From Azospirillum sp. B21 (GTDB taxonomy: Bacteria > Pseudomonadota > Alphaproteobacteria > Azospirillales > Azospirillaceae): a stretch of DNA of 64,000 nt. The notes under the pieces are model-generated. The model was not told the DNA's origin. It saw nothing but the letters and a program-made list of their open reading frames with translations, and ran no database searches. The stretch is taken from contig NZ_VTTO01000003.1 of the NCBI RefSeq assembly GCF_008364825.1, positions 557,746-621,745 on the forward strand. Reading direction: 5' to 3'. Every line of letters starts with the position of its first letter. The stretch's first letter is position 1. Shown here piece after piece: positions 11,049 to 19,728 of this stretch. A program made the position numbers and the translations under genes.

Positions 11049-11087
11049 AAAAAGCCGGAGCGGCGCGTGAGGCGACGCTCCGGCTTT
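11049..11087 (-). terminator. Strong hairpin terminator after the di-haem lipoprotein gene
   Basis: AAAGCCGGAGCG (11051-11062) pairs perfectly with CGCTCCGGCTTT (11076-11087). On the minus strand the stem is followed by a T-run (A's at 11049-11053 on plus). It should end the 11115-13154 transcript and separate it from the ATP-grasp gene. Confidence 0.85.
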
Positions 11088-11114
11088 CCGGACGTTGCGA
11101 AGAAACGCCGAAGA

Positions 11115-13154
11115 TCAGAGCGTCTTCAGGTATTCCAGCAGCTGCCAGCGCTGCGCGTCGGTCAGGCCGGCGCCGAACTCGTGGCCGGTGTTGCGGTTGC
11201 CGGGCTTCGTCGTGTCATAGACGAAGGTGGCGCCCGCCGCCGAGGAGTCCACGCCGACCTTGACCGGGTCGATGGAGGTGCTGCCCATGCGGAAGGTCGC
11301 CGACCGCTGGGACGCCGGCAGCAGCATCTCATACAGGTTGGGGACCGACCCGTTGTGCATGTAGGGTGCCGTCGCCCACACGCCGTCCAGCGGACGGGCC
11401 TTGTAGGCCAGCAGCATCTTGATGGTGCCGGCCAGGGCTTCCTCGTCGGCGGTGGCGCTGCCGGAGGTGGACGCCTTGGCGGGAGCGGCGGCGGCCTTCG
11501 CCGCGCTGCCGCCGGCCGGGACGGCGCCGACGGTCGGCTTGGTCTGGCCACGGCCGGTCAGGGCGGCGATCACCTTCTGGTGGTCGGCCGTCTGCTTGGC
11601 GCCCGGCTTCACGAAGGGCGTGGTGTCCAGCGTGCCGCCCTTGGCCTGGGATTCCGGCGACCAGCCGGCGGGGGCGCTGGCGGTCAGCCACGGCGCCGGG
11701 GCGTCGTCGCCCTTCAGCAGGTCGAGCAGCAGGCCCGGTTCGCGCACCAGATCGCCGAGGATGGCACCGATCACCGCGTTTGACAGCAGGTTGGCGGCGA
11801 GGTCCGGGTTCTTCAGCGGCTTGCCGCCGAGGAGTTGCGGCGGCATGGCGACGTTGGCGATCGCCCCGGTGTCGACCTGACGGCACAGCGCATCGACCGC
11901 CATCTTCGGATCGGCGTCGTAGTTGACGGTGATCATCTTGGCGGCGACGGCGGCATCGACGCCCTTGGTGCAGATGGTGCCGAAGGCCGCGATCACCGCC
12001 TTGGCGTTGTCCGGCTGCGCCCAGTTGAACAGCGGCACCATCTGGATGGGGGCGGTGGTGTAGGTCTCGCCGCGCGGCAGGATGGCGTGGCAGCTCTCGC
12101 AGTTTTCCTTGTAGATCGGCTCGCCGGCCGCGGCCTTGACGATGTCGACGTTGCCGGCGAGGCTGTCCGGCCACACGGGCGACCGCAGCTTGCGCAGCTG
12201 GTTTTCCATGTCGACCAGATTGCGGCCGCGGACCGTGGACTTGTAATAGTAGTGCGCGGCGTCGGCCGGCGGCTTCAGCGTCACCTTGCCGAACACGCCC
12301 AGCACCTCGCCGGCATTGCGGCCCAGCGCGTCGAAGGCGGTGGCGTTCGGCAGCAGGCCGTTCCACTGCACCCGCGGCTGGTGCGGCGCATCCCACAGGT
12401 AGGGATAGCTGACCGGGGCGTTCGGCGCGCGGTTGTTCTTCGGCAGGTTCAGGTCGATCGCCGACACGCGGTTGAAGATCATGCCGAAGGCGTCGGTGCG
12501 CATCGGCCCCCAGGGCGTGTCGGGGGTGCTGGCCGCGACGAATTCGCCGAAGGACCGGTCGAAATCCTTCAGTGCGTTGTACAGCGCCAGCTTCTGCTGG
12601 TCGGTGGCGTTGGCGCCCAGCACACGCGTGGCGAAGGGCTGGAAGGCGGCGTCGCTGGTCACGGTGGTGTGGACAGCGTTGCTCAGCCCGCTGATGAAGC
12701 CATAGAGGTCGCCGGTGGTGACCGCGCCGTCGATGCGCATGGTCTTGCCGTTCACCGTCACGTCGCCGGTGTGGCAGGCGGCGCAGGTCATGCCGAACCA
12801 CTCGGTCTTGTCGGGATCGGTGTCCTTGACGAAGCCGACGGGCAGCAGGTCGGGGTTCCAACTGGCCGACGTGTTGGCCGGATAGCCGTAGCGGGTGATG
12901 CTCTTGACGAAGGGCTGCTTGGTCTGCGGATCCTCCAGCGCCATGAACCAGTCATAGCGCATGATCTGCGAGCCCTGGGTGGTGGTGTAGTACCACTGGC
13001 GGGCTTCCTGCGACCAACCCTGGTCCAGATACCACAGGCCGTTGACCTCGGTCGGCGGCTTGACCGGCACGGGGCGGGGCGGCTTGGGCGGTTCGGCGCA
13101 GGAGGCGAGCAGCAGCGCGGTGGCGGCCAGGGTCGCGTAGACGGGAGCTTTCAT
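11115..13154 (-). CDS. RoxA/MauG-like di-haem c-type cytochrome lipoprotein
   Basis: The 679-residue exported protein has a lipobox LLLASC (Cys19) and a Pro-rich tether. Two haem-binding motifs are visible: CAACH (124-128) and CESCH (352-356). WGPMRTDAF near 215-223 and the C-terminal APYMHNGSVPNLYEML are typical of the large RoxA-like branch of the di-haem peroxidase family, which includes rubber oxygenase; length fits that branch better than the ~330-residue classical peroxidases. A low-complexity Ala/Pro/Gly stretch lies near 525-555. It would sit in the periplasm on a membrane anchor and do haem redox or oxygen chemistry on an unknown substrate. Start chosen at the ATG before KAPVYATLA, with AAGGGA upstream; ATG 13160 is also possible. 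Confidence 0.85.
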   Translation of the reverse strand: MKAPVYATLAATALLLASCAEPPKPPRPVPVKPPTEVNGLWYLDQGWSQEARQWYYTTTQGSQIMRYDWFMALEDPQTKQPFVKSITRYGYPANTSASWNPDLLPVGFVKDTDPDKTEWFGMTCAACHTGDVTVNGKTMRIDGAVTTGDLYGFISGLSNAVHTTVTSDAAFQPFATRVLGANATDQQKLALYNALKDFDRSFGEFVAASTPDTPWGPMRTDAFGMIFNRVSAIDLNLPKNNRAPNAPVSYPYLWDAPHQPRVQWNGLLPNATAFDALGRNAGEVLGVFGKVTLKPPADAAHYYYKSTVRGRNLVDMENQLRKLRSPVWPDSLAGNVDIVKAAAGEPIYKENCESCHAILPRGETYTTAPIQMVPLFNWAQPDNAKAVIAAFGTICTKGVDAAVAAKMITVNYDADPKMAVDALCRQVDTGAIANVAMPPQLLGGKPLKNPDLAANLLSNAVIGAILGDLVREPGLLLDLLKGDDAPAPWLTASAPAGWSPESQAKGGTLDTTPFVKPGAKQTADHQKVIAALTGRGQTKPTVGAVPAGGSAAKAAAAPAKASTSGSATADEEALAGTIKMLLAYKARPLDGVWATAPYMHNGSVPNLYEMLLPASQRSATFRMGSTSIDPVKVGVDSSAAGATFVYDTTKPGNRNTGHEFGAGLTDAQRWQLLEYLKTL

Positions 13155-13278
13155 CCCCATTGTTCCCTTCTCGGTGGCGTGGCGCATGGGCCTTCGACCG
13201 AAGAGGGTAATACCGATAATATATGCGCGCGAAATGCTATCGCGTTATGACGCTGAAAAGTTGATGTCTCGATGGTCA

Positions 13279-13320
13279 TGCAACCGTTCCCTCTCCCCGC
13301 GGAGGAGGGGAACGGTTGCA
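13279..13320. repeat. Perfect 13-base inverted repeat with nested stem
   Basis: TGCAACCGTTCCC (13279-13291) pairs with GGGAACGGTTGCA (13308-13320), and the loop contains a further CTCC/GGAG stem. It lies 18 bases past the end of the DUF2126 gene on the minus strand and may act as its transcript end or protect the 3' end, but there is no T-run. Confidence 0.6.
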
Positions 13321-13338
13321 CGCGAGGGGGGTGGAGAC

Positions 13339-16300
13339 CTACCCCCGCCGCAGATCCAGCGTCATCGGGAATTGCGGATTGCGTTCCTCCGCCGGGATGT
13401 CCATCGGGCCGGGGGTATGGCCGAAGGGGAAGAAGCGGGCCAGACGGCGCCCTTCCGCCTCGTTGGCGTTGACCGGGAAGGTTTCGTAGTTGCGGCCGCC
13501 CGGATGCATGACGTGATAGGTGCAGCCGCCGATCGACCGGCCGGCCCAGCTGTCGAGGATGTCGAAGATCAGCGGGGTGTGGACGGGGATCGTCGGATGC
13601 AGGCAGGAGGGCGGCTGCCACGCGCGGTATCGCACGCCGCCGACGAACTCGCCCTCCACCCCGGTCGGGATCAGCGGCACGCGCCGGCCGTTGCAGGTGA
13701 TGACGTGGCGGGCGTCGATCAGACCGCTGACGCGCACCTGCACCCGCTCCACCGAGCTGTCGACATAGCGCACCGTGCCGCCGCCGCCCGGCTCCTCGCC
13801 CAGGACATGCCAGGGCTCCAGCGCCATCCGCAGTTCCATGGTGATGCCGCGCTGGCTGACATGGCCGTATACCGGGAAGCGGAAGTTGAAGTGCGGTGCG
13901 AACCAGCCGTCTTCCAGCGGATAACCGTGGTCGCGCAGATCCTGCAGCACGTCGGCCATGTCCTGCTGGACGAAATGCGGCAGCATGAAGCGGTCGTGCA
14001 GGTCGGTGCCCCAGCGCACCAGCCGGCCCTTGTAGGGGTGCTTCCAGAAGCGCGCGACCAGCGCCCGCATCAGAAGCTGCTGGGTCAGGCTCATCTCCGC
14101 ATGCGGCGGCATCTCGAAGGCGCGGAACTCGACGAGACCGAGACGCCCGGTGGAGCTGTCCGGCGAGTAGAGCTTGTCGATGCAGAACTCCGCCCGGTGG
14201 GTGTTTCCCTGCACGTCGACCAGCAGGTTGCGCAGCACCCGGTCGACCAGCCAGGGCGGGCAATTGCCGCCGGCCGCCGTCTGATCGATCTGGTTGAAGG
14301 CGATCTCCAGCTCATAGAGCTGGTCGTCGCGGGCCTCGTCCACGCGCGGGGCCTGGCTGGTCGGGCCGATGAACAGGCCGGAGAAGACGTAGGACAGGGA
14401 AGGGTGGTTCTGCCAATAGGTGATCAGGCTGCGCAGCAGGTCGGGCCGGCGCAGGAAGGGGCTGTCGGCCGCGGTCGCGCCGCCCATCACCACATGGTTG
14501 CCGCCGCCGGTGCCGCAATGGCGCCCGTCGATCATGAACTTCTCCGCCCCCAGGCGGGACTGGCGCGCATCCTCGTACAGGGCGATGGTGTTGCGCACCA
14601 GATCGTCCCAGCTGTGGGCCGGGTGGATGTTCACCTCGATCACGCCGGGATCTGGGGTGACGGCCAGCGAGTTCAGGCGCGGGTCCTTCGGCGGCTGGTA
14701 GCCTTCGATGACCACCGGCATCTCAAGTTCGACCGCCGTTGCCTCGATCTCCGCAAGCATCGCCAGATAGTCTTCCAGCGTGCTCATCGGCGGCATGAAC
14801 AGGTGCAGGCGGCCGTTGCGCGCCTCGCAGCTCAGGGCGGTGCGCACCACCCACCAGGCCGACTTGCCTTCTTCCGGCAGTTCGTCGCGGATCTCCGCCA
14901 TGATGCGCTGGCGCTGGGCGATCCGCTTGTCGGTGTGGACGCCGCGGTCGGATTCCTGGACGGCACCGCGGATCTCCTGCCGGCGCTGCACCGGGTGAGG
15001 GGGGAGCGGGCCGCGATCCTCGAATGGGTCGGTTTCCCAGGCATAGGGATAGTCGGACTTCGACACCCAGGGCAGCGAGCCCAGCGGCAGGCGGTAGCCG
15101 ACCGGGCTGTCGCCTGGGATCAGCAGCAGCTTCTCCTGGCGCAGCGGCCATGTGCTGGAAAGCCAGACCGGCCCCTGCTGGGTCATGCGGCGGTTGATCG
15201 GCATGACGAAGCCCACCGGCTCTGCCAGCCCGCGGGTGAAGACGCGGGTCAGCCGCTCCCGCTCCTCCTTGTCGTCAAGCCTGCTGTTCAGCGGATCGAC
15301 ATTGACCGGAAGCTGCGACTCCTTGCGCAGGTAATGCCAGGGGTCCTCATAGGCGCCGAGCACGAGGTTCGGGTCGAGGCCCAGCCTTTTTGCCAGCGCC
15401 ATCAGGAACACGCCGGCATCCTGGGCGGTGTGGCCGTAATCGGTGTCCTCGCGCGCCAGCAGATCGCTGTTGGACCACAGAGCCTCGCCATCGCGGCGCC
15501 AGTAGAGCGTCATCGCCCAGCGCGGCAGCGATTCGCCGGGATACCATTTGCCCTGACCGAAATGCAGCAGGCCGCCGGGGGCAAAGCGGGCCATCAGCCG
15601 GTGGATCAGGTCGGCGGCCATCTTGCGCTTTTGCGGCCCCAGCGCGGTGGTGTTCCACTCGGCGCCGTCCATGTCGTCGATGGAGACGAAGGTCGGCTCC
15701 CCGCCCATGGTGAGGCGGACGTCCTCGGCCTTCAGGTCTTCGTCCACCCGGTGACCCAGCGCTTCGATCGCCGCCCATTGCTGCGCGGTGTAGGGTTTGG
15801 TGACGCGCGGCGCCTCGTAGATGCGGGTGACCGACATTTCGTGGCCGAACTCCACCTCCGCCTCGTCGACGAGGCCCGAGATGGGAGCGGCGGAAGAGGC
15901 GTCGGGTGTGCAGGCCAGCGGAATGTGCCCCTCGCCCGCCAGCAGGCCGGAGGTGGGGTCCAGCCCGACCCAGCCGGCGCCGGGCAGGAACACCTCGGTC
16001 CAGGCATGCAGGTCGGTGAAGTCGCTTTCCGGACCGGACGGGCCATCGAGCGCCTTCTGGTCGGCGGTCAGCTGGATCAGGTAGCCGGAGACGAAACGGG
16101 CGGCGAGTCCGAGGTTGCGCAGGATCTGCACCAGCAGCCAGGCCGAATCGCGGCAGGACCCGGTGCGCTTGGTCAGAGTCTCCGCGCAGGTCTGGATGCC
16201 CGGCTCCATCCGGATGACGTAGCCGATGTCCTGTTGCAGCTGCTGGTTCACCGTGACCAGGAAATTGATGGTCGGCGTCTTCTCGCGCGGGATGGCCTTG

Positions 16301-16692
16301 AGATAGGCGGCCAATTCCGGCCCCGGATCCTCCGTTTCCAGATAGGGGCGCAGCTCGCGCTGCAGCCAGTCGTCGTAGGTGAAGGGGATGTGGCTCGCCT
16401 TCTCCTCCAGGAAGAAATCGAACGGATTGATCGCGGCGATTTCGGCGACCAGATCGACCTCGACGATGAACTCGCGCGTCTTTTCCGGGAAGACGAAGCG
16501 GGCCTGGAAGTTGGACTGCGGGTCCTGCTGCCAGTTCAGGAAATGCTGCTTCGGCGTGACCTTCAGCGAATAGCTGAGGATCGGCGTCCGGCAATGGGGC
16601 GCCGGGCGCAGGCGGATGATCTGCGGGCCGAGGGACACCGGCCGGTCGTAGCGATAGATCGTCTTGTGATTCAGCGCGACGTGGATCGCCAT
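13339..16692 (-). CDS. Transglutaminase plus DUF2126 protein
   Basis: A 1117-residue protein. Residues 1-290 form a transglutaminase-like unit with the N-terminal motif LNHKTIYRYDRPV and a full triad: Cys180 in RTGSCRDSAW, His229 in TDLHAWTEVF and Asp245 in VGLDPTSG. The remaining ~820 residues are the DUF2126 region, with conserved FMIDGRHCGTGGGNHVVMGG near the middle, which suggests an amidoligase-like or glutamine-synthetase-like fold. Large proteins of this kind are known partners of the CP-ATP-grasp/alpha-E set, so this is part of the same predicted system although the di-haem gene lies between. ATG at 16692 is clear. No signal peptide, so cytosolic. Confidence 0.92.
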   Translation of the reverse strand: MAIHVALNHKTIYRYDRPVSLGPQIIRLRPAPHCRTPILSYSLKVTPKQHFLNWQQDPQSNFQARFVFPEKTREFIVEVDLVAEIAAINPFDFFLEEKASHIPFTYDDWLQRELRPYLETEDPGPELAAYLKAIPREKTPTINFLVTVNQQLQQDIGYVIRMEPGIQTCAETLTKRTGSCRDSAWLLVQILRNLGLAARFVSGYLIQLTADQKALDGPSGPESDFTDLHAWTEVFLPGAGWVGLDPTSGLLAGEGHIPLACTPDASSAAPISGLVDEAEVEFGHEMSVTRIYEAPRVTKPYTAQQWAAIEALGHRVDEDLKAEDVRLTMGGEPTFVSIDDMDGAEWNTTALGPQKRKMAADLIHRLMARFAPGGLLHFGQGKWYPGESLPRWAMTLYWRRDGEALWSNSDLLAREDTDYGHTAQDAGVFLMALAKRLGLDPNLVLGAYEDPWHYLRKESQLPVNVDPLNSRLDDKEERERLTRVFTRGLAEPVGFVMPINRRMTQQGPVWLSSTWPLRQEKLLLIPGDSPVGYRLPLGSLPWVSKSDYPYAWETDPFEDRGPLPPHPVQRRQEIRGAVQESDRGVHTDKRIAQRQRIMAEIRDELPEEGKSAWWVVRTALSCEARNGRLHLFMPPMSTLEDYLAMLAEIEATAVELEMPVVIEGYQPPKDPRLNSLAVTPDPGVIEVNIHPAHSWDDLVRNTIALYEDARQSRLGAEKFMIDGRHCGTGGGNHVVMGGATAADSPFLRRPDLLRSLITYWQNHPSLSYVFSGLFIGPTSQAPRVDEARDDQLYELEIAFNQIDQTAAGGNCPPWLVDRVLRNLLVDVQGNTHRAEFCIDKLYSPDSSTGRLGLVEFRAFEMPPHAEMSLTQQLLMRALVARFWKHPYKGRLVRWGTDLHDRFMLPHFVQQDMADVLQDLRDHGYPLEDGWFAPHFNFRFPVYGHVSQRGITMELRMALEPWHVLGEEPGGGGTVRYVDSSVERVQVRVSGLIDARHVITCNGRRVPLIPTGVEGEFVGGVRYRAWQPPSCLHPTIPVHTPLIFDILDSWAGRSIGGCTYHVMHPGGRNYETFPVNANEAEGRRLARFFPFGHTPGPMDIPAEERNPQFPMTLDLRRG

Positions 16693-16929
16693 GGAAAACC
16701 CCGCCTCATGCCTGTTCGAAGATGTTCGCGCCCCGGTTTGGTCCGCGGTCGCCGTTGCAACGGTAACACCGATAAATCCGGCCCGACAGGGCAGCCCAGC
16801 TCCGATCTTACCGCAGTTGCGAAAAAGTCACGAAGTTGCCGGTGACGCGCGCTGCGGCTTTCTTCCGTTCGCGTTACCCTTTATATCCTGAGCCAATGGG
16901 GTATCGCTGCGGCGGGGTCTCGCATCCGG

Positions 16930-17871
16930 ATGGTGTCGGTGGCGGCTTCTTCGATATTGGGCGGCAGCCGTGGGGCAAGTGGCATGGGCGACGCGGGCAA
17001 TGGCGGCGCCGGACGGGGCGTCGTCACCGGGAAATATTTCAATTTCAAGCCGCTGCCTCCGCCGGCGGACATACTGGGCAACCCGCTGATCGTGCCCAAC
17101 CTGCCGACGCACAAGTTGCCGAAGGAGACGTTCGGCAGCCGGGTGAAGCGTTTCCTCGCCCGGATGAACCTGGGCAGCCAATCGGCGGAAACCCGGCTGC
17201 GCTGGAAGCTGCACGATACGATCCAGGCGACCATGGCGTCGCTGTCGCCCGCCGTGACGCTGGTGGCGGAAAAGCGTGCGCCGGCGAAGCGGAAAAAGCT
17301 GTCGGTCCCGGTCGTCGTCGTGCGCCATCCCTATCATCTGCGCCATGTGTTCGAGATGCTTCCGAACATCCCCGACGCGCTGGCGGTGGAGCGGCGGTTC
17401 ATCGAATTGCTGATGACCCGTGCGCTGAAGCGGTATGGCGAGCAGATGGCCCTGATGAAGGGCAGCGCCTTTTCCTTCGAGCATGAGGCGCGGGAATATT
17501 TCTTCGCGGGCTTCAAGCTGGAGAAGCAAATCAAGAAGGTCAACAGCCCCGATGAAAAATTCGCGGCGCTGCAGGCGATCCATACGAACTACTTCCATGG
17601 GCGGAACTATTATTACTTCGCACTGCTGAGGCGGGAGAAGCTGGCGCCGGATAACAAGCTGTTCATGCTGTTCGCCCGTGCGGTCTATTTCATGGCGCGG
17701 ATCGATTGGAACGGCGAGCTGTTGGAGAAGCCGAACCCGCGCGCGCTGCCCAGCCGCGACGACATGCTGTTTTTCGTGGAGCGTGACAAGTCGGTCGTGA
17801 CGCGCTATCGCACCGACCAGGATTTCCAGCGTCAGGTCAAGGCCGTGCTGGAAGCCTTCCCCGCTTCGTGA
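16930..17871 (+). CDS. Protein of unknown function
   Basis: I do not recognise this 313-residue protein. It starts with a Gly/Ala/Ser-rich stretch, then a Pro-rich patch (KPLPPPADILGN), a basic patch with KRAPAKRKKLS, and a long mixed helical region ending near LEAFPAS. Aromatic clusters such as FHGRNYYYFALL and YFMARIDW suggest a folded C-terminal domain; no membrane segment or signal peptide is evident. Start is uncertain: ATG 16930 gives the longest form, ATG 16984 (beginning MGDAGNGG) would drop the low-complexity head. It is followed 34 bases later by the LprI-like gene on the same strand, so they may be co-transcribed. Confidence 0.75.
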   Translation: MVSVAASSILGGSRGASGMGDAGNGGAGRGVVTGKYFNFKPLPPPADILGNPLIVPNLPTHKLPKETFGSRVKRFLARMNLGSQSAETRLRWKLHDTIQATMASLSPAVTLVAEKRAPAKRKKLSVPVVVVRHPYHLRHVFEMLPNIPDALAVERRFIELLMTRALKRYGEQMALMKGSAFSFEHEAREYFFAGFKLEKQIKKVNSPDEKFAALQAIHTNYFHGRNYYYFALLRREKLAPDNKLFMLFARAVYFMARIDWNGELLEKPNPRALPSRDDMLFFVERDKSVVTRYRTDQDFQRQVKAVLEAFPAS

Positions 17872-17905
17872 TCTCCAGCTTCACCATTACCCAAGGTTTC
17901 CTGCC

Positions 17906-18757
17906 ATGCGTGTGCTGTCCCTGGTGAGCGGTCTGCTGGCCGCCAGCTCCATGCTTGCGGTTCTGGCGGCGGCTCCAGCGCCGGCTGAGACGCCGGTTCC
18001 GGAGGCCGCGGCGGCAAACTGCGATTCGGCGGAGACGCCGTCGGCGCAACTGCTGTGCCGCGACGCCGGATTGGCGGCGGCGGGCGAGGCGATGGAGGCT
18101 GCGCTTGCGGCGCTGGGCGCAACCACCGACGCCGCCGGGCGGGCGGCGATCGAGGCGGGCCAGACCGTCTGGCGGGCGCGACGCGACGATGCCTGCCCGG
18201 TGACCGCCGCCGACCTTGCCGATGCCAAGGCGACCAAGTCCCGCACCGACTGCCTGCTCCGCGTCACCCGCCAGCGTACTGCGGCGCTGGAGGCTGAACG
18301 TCAGGCGCGGTCGCGCCCTGTCGCCGATCTGCCTTTGGCCGTCACCGGAGCAGCCGCGCCGCGGTTCGTGGCACCGCAGAAGACGGTGCCGCCGATCAAC
18401 CGCAAGGCGACGCTGGCGGCTTTGGACGGGCGCTGGGCCAAGGCCGATCCGAACGACCGCACTGCCATCGACGATTGCCGCACGTCCTATCTGGAGATCG
18501 GCGCCGACCGGACCCTGACCGCCGTCGATCCGCGGGTGCCCCAATTTCCGCTGACCGGCCGGTTGCCGGCCGAGGGCGACCCGGTGCAGGAGGTGCCCGT
18601 GCAGCCGCTGCCGCCTGCCGAAGGGGCCACGGAGGCGGCACCCGCGCCGCTGGCGAGCTTGCGTCTGCTGCCCGCCGACTCGGCGCGCTTCGACCGGCTG
18701 ATCCTGCGCATGGCGGCGCCCGCCACCTTCGCGGCGGAATTCGTCCGCTGCCGTTGA
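17906..18757 (+). CDS. Exported protein with LprI-like (DUF1311) N-terminal domain
   Basis: A 283-residue protein with an N-terminal signal peptide ending near APAPAETP. The mature N-terminal half carries the spaced cysteines and helical pattern of the lysozyme-inhibitor LprI-like domain: CDSAETPSAQLLCRDAGLAAA, VWRARRDDACPV and RTDCLLRVTRQRTAALE. The C-terminal half (from about residue 140) has DDCRTSYLEIGADRTL and no family I know. The periplasmic location and family suggest a role in binding or inhibiting a secreted enzyme, but that is inference. The start has CAAGG nine bases upstream. Confidence 0.78.
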   Translation: MRVLSLVSGLLAASSMLAVLAAAPAPAETPVPEAAAANCDSAETPSAQLLCRDAGLAAAGEAMEAALAALGATTDAAGRAAIEAGQTVWRARRDDACPVTAADLADAKATKSRTDCLLRVTRQRTAALEAERQARSRPVADLPLAVTGAAAPRFVAPQKTVPPINRKATLAALDGRWAKADPNDRTAIDDCRTSYLEIGADRTLTAVDPRVPQFPLTGRLPAEGDPVQEVPVQPLPPAEGATEAAPAPLASLRLLPADSARFDRLILRMAAPATFAAEFVRCR

Positions 18758-18772
18758 TCTGCTGCCGCTGAC

Positions 18773-18804
18773 ATGTGTCGGTGCGAGCATGTGTCGGTGC
18801 GAGC
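18773..18804. repeat. Two tandem copies of a 16-base unit
   Basis: ATGTGTCGGTGCGAGC occurs at 18773-18788 and again directly at 18789-18804, between two convergent genes. The second copy supplies the left arm of the hairpin that follows. Confidence 0.8.
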
Positions 18805-18819
18805 GGAAACGCTCGTACC
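18796..18819. terminator. GNRA-loop hairpin between convergent genes
   Basis: GGTGCGAGCG (18796-18805) pairs with CGCTCGTACC (18810-18819) with one G-T pair and a GAAA loop. It lies between the 3' ends of the LprI-like gene and the SDR gene and could stop both, though neither side has a clear T-run. Confidence 0.5.
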
Positions 18820-18842
18820 GGCAATTCCGGCTGACATGCCGT

Positions 18843-19622
18843 TCACACGGTGGGAATGGTGCCGCCGTCGATGACGTATTCGGTGCCGGTTATTGTCCCG
18901 GCACGATCGGAGGCGAGGAAAGCGATGAGGTTGGCGACATCGTCCGGCTTGGATGGCCGGCCGATGGGGATGCCGCCGAGCCGGTCCATGATGATCCGCT
19001 TGCCGCCTTCATAATCGGTGCCGGCGTCCTTCGCGAGCCGCTCGGCGAACCGGACCGACGCCTCGGTTTCGATCCAGCCGGGCGAAACGCGCACCACGCG
19101 CACGCCCTTGGGCGAGACCTCCTTCGACAGGCTTTTGCTGTAGGTCGAGAGTGCTGCCTTCGCAGCGGCATAGGCGGTCGTCGATTCCGGCAACGGCAGC
19201 GCGCGCTGGATGGAGGTCACATGGATGACCACGCCATGACCCTGCGCCACCATCGCCGGTACGAGTTCGCGGTCGAGCCGGATGGCTGGCATCAGATTGA
19301 GATCGAGCTCCTTGTCCCACTCCGCATCGCTCAGCGCCGCGAAGCCGCCGGCCGGAGCGGAGGAGCCACCCAGCATGTGAACGATGACATCGACTCCTCC
19401 CAGGCGCTCGCGCACTGCCGCTGCGAGCGCGGCGCACCCCTCCGCGGTGGTCAGGTCCGCAGAGACGAACATCCCGTCGTCCAGCGTGTCCGGACGGGAC
19501 CGGGCTGCGGTCAGTGCACGGGCGCCGAGTTCGCGAAACAGCGCGATGGTGGCCGCACCCGCGCCGCGCGTGCCCGAGGTGATGAGCGTTCGCTTTCCTT
19601 CGAGACTGATGAACGGGGTCAT
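18843..19622 (-). CDS. Short-chain dehydrogenase/reductase (SDR)
   Basis: A 259-residue cytosolic NAD(P)-dependent oxidoreductase. The cofactor loop reads TSGTRGAG, a slight variant of TGxxxGxG; the catalytic Ser is in VTSIQRA and the Tyr/Lys pair in YAAAKAAL. The C-terminus [15 protein letters not shown] is usual for the family. The ATG at 19622 has GGAAGAAC upstream; a longer in-frame extension would run through the shared control region and is rejected. The gene is divergent from a LysR-type regulator, which probably controls it. Substrate unknown. Confidence 0.9.
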   Translation of the reverse strand: MTPFISLEGKRTLITSGTRGAGAATIALFRELGARALTAARSRPDTLDDGMFVSADLTTAEGCAALAAAVRERLGGVDVIVHMLGGSSAPAGGFAALSDAEWDKELDLNLMPAIRLDRELVPAMVAQGHGVVIHVTSIQRALPLPESTTAYAAAKAALSTYSKSLSKEVSPKGVRVVRVSPGWIETEASVRFAERLAKDAGTDYEGGKRIIMDRLGGIPIGRPSKPDDVANLIAFLASDRAGTITGTEYVIDGGTIPTV

Positions 19623-19650
19623 GGATTGTTCTTCCTGATCGGGATTGCTC

Positions 19651-19728
19651 TGTCCCGCAAAGGTAAGCCTGGACGCGCGTTCCAATAATCGGGATAAAAT
19701 GGGATGCGGAATTTCGATTTGCGGGACA
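19651..19728. promoter_or_regulatory. Shared control region with an 11-base inverted repeat
   Basis: TGTCCCGCAAA (19651-19661) and TTTGCGGGACA (19718-19728) form a perfect inverted repeat 56 bases apart in the divergent gap between the SDR and LysR genes. A pair of ATCGGGAT half-sites (about 19639-19646 and 19688-19695) lies between. These are candidate regulator sites; the second arm directly abuts the LysR ATG, which fits autorepression. Confidence 0.55.

Noticed and set aside
11835..13250. A 471-residue open frame opposite the di-haem gene
   Set aside because: Antisense shadow; the minus frame has signal peptide, lipobox and two CxxCH motifs.
13174..16845. A 1223-residue open frame opposite the transglutaminase-DUF2126 gene
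   Set aside because: Antisense to a well-supported gene over nearly its whole length, with low-complexity composition and no motif.
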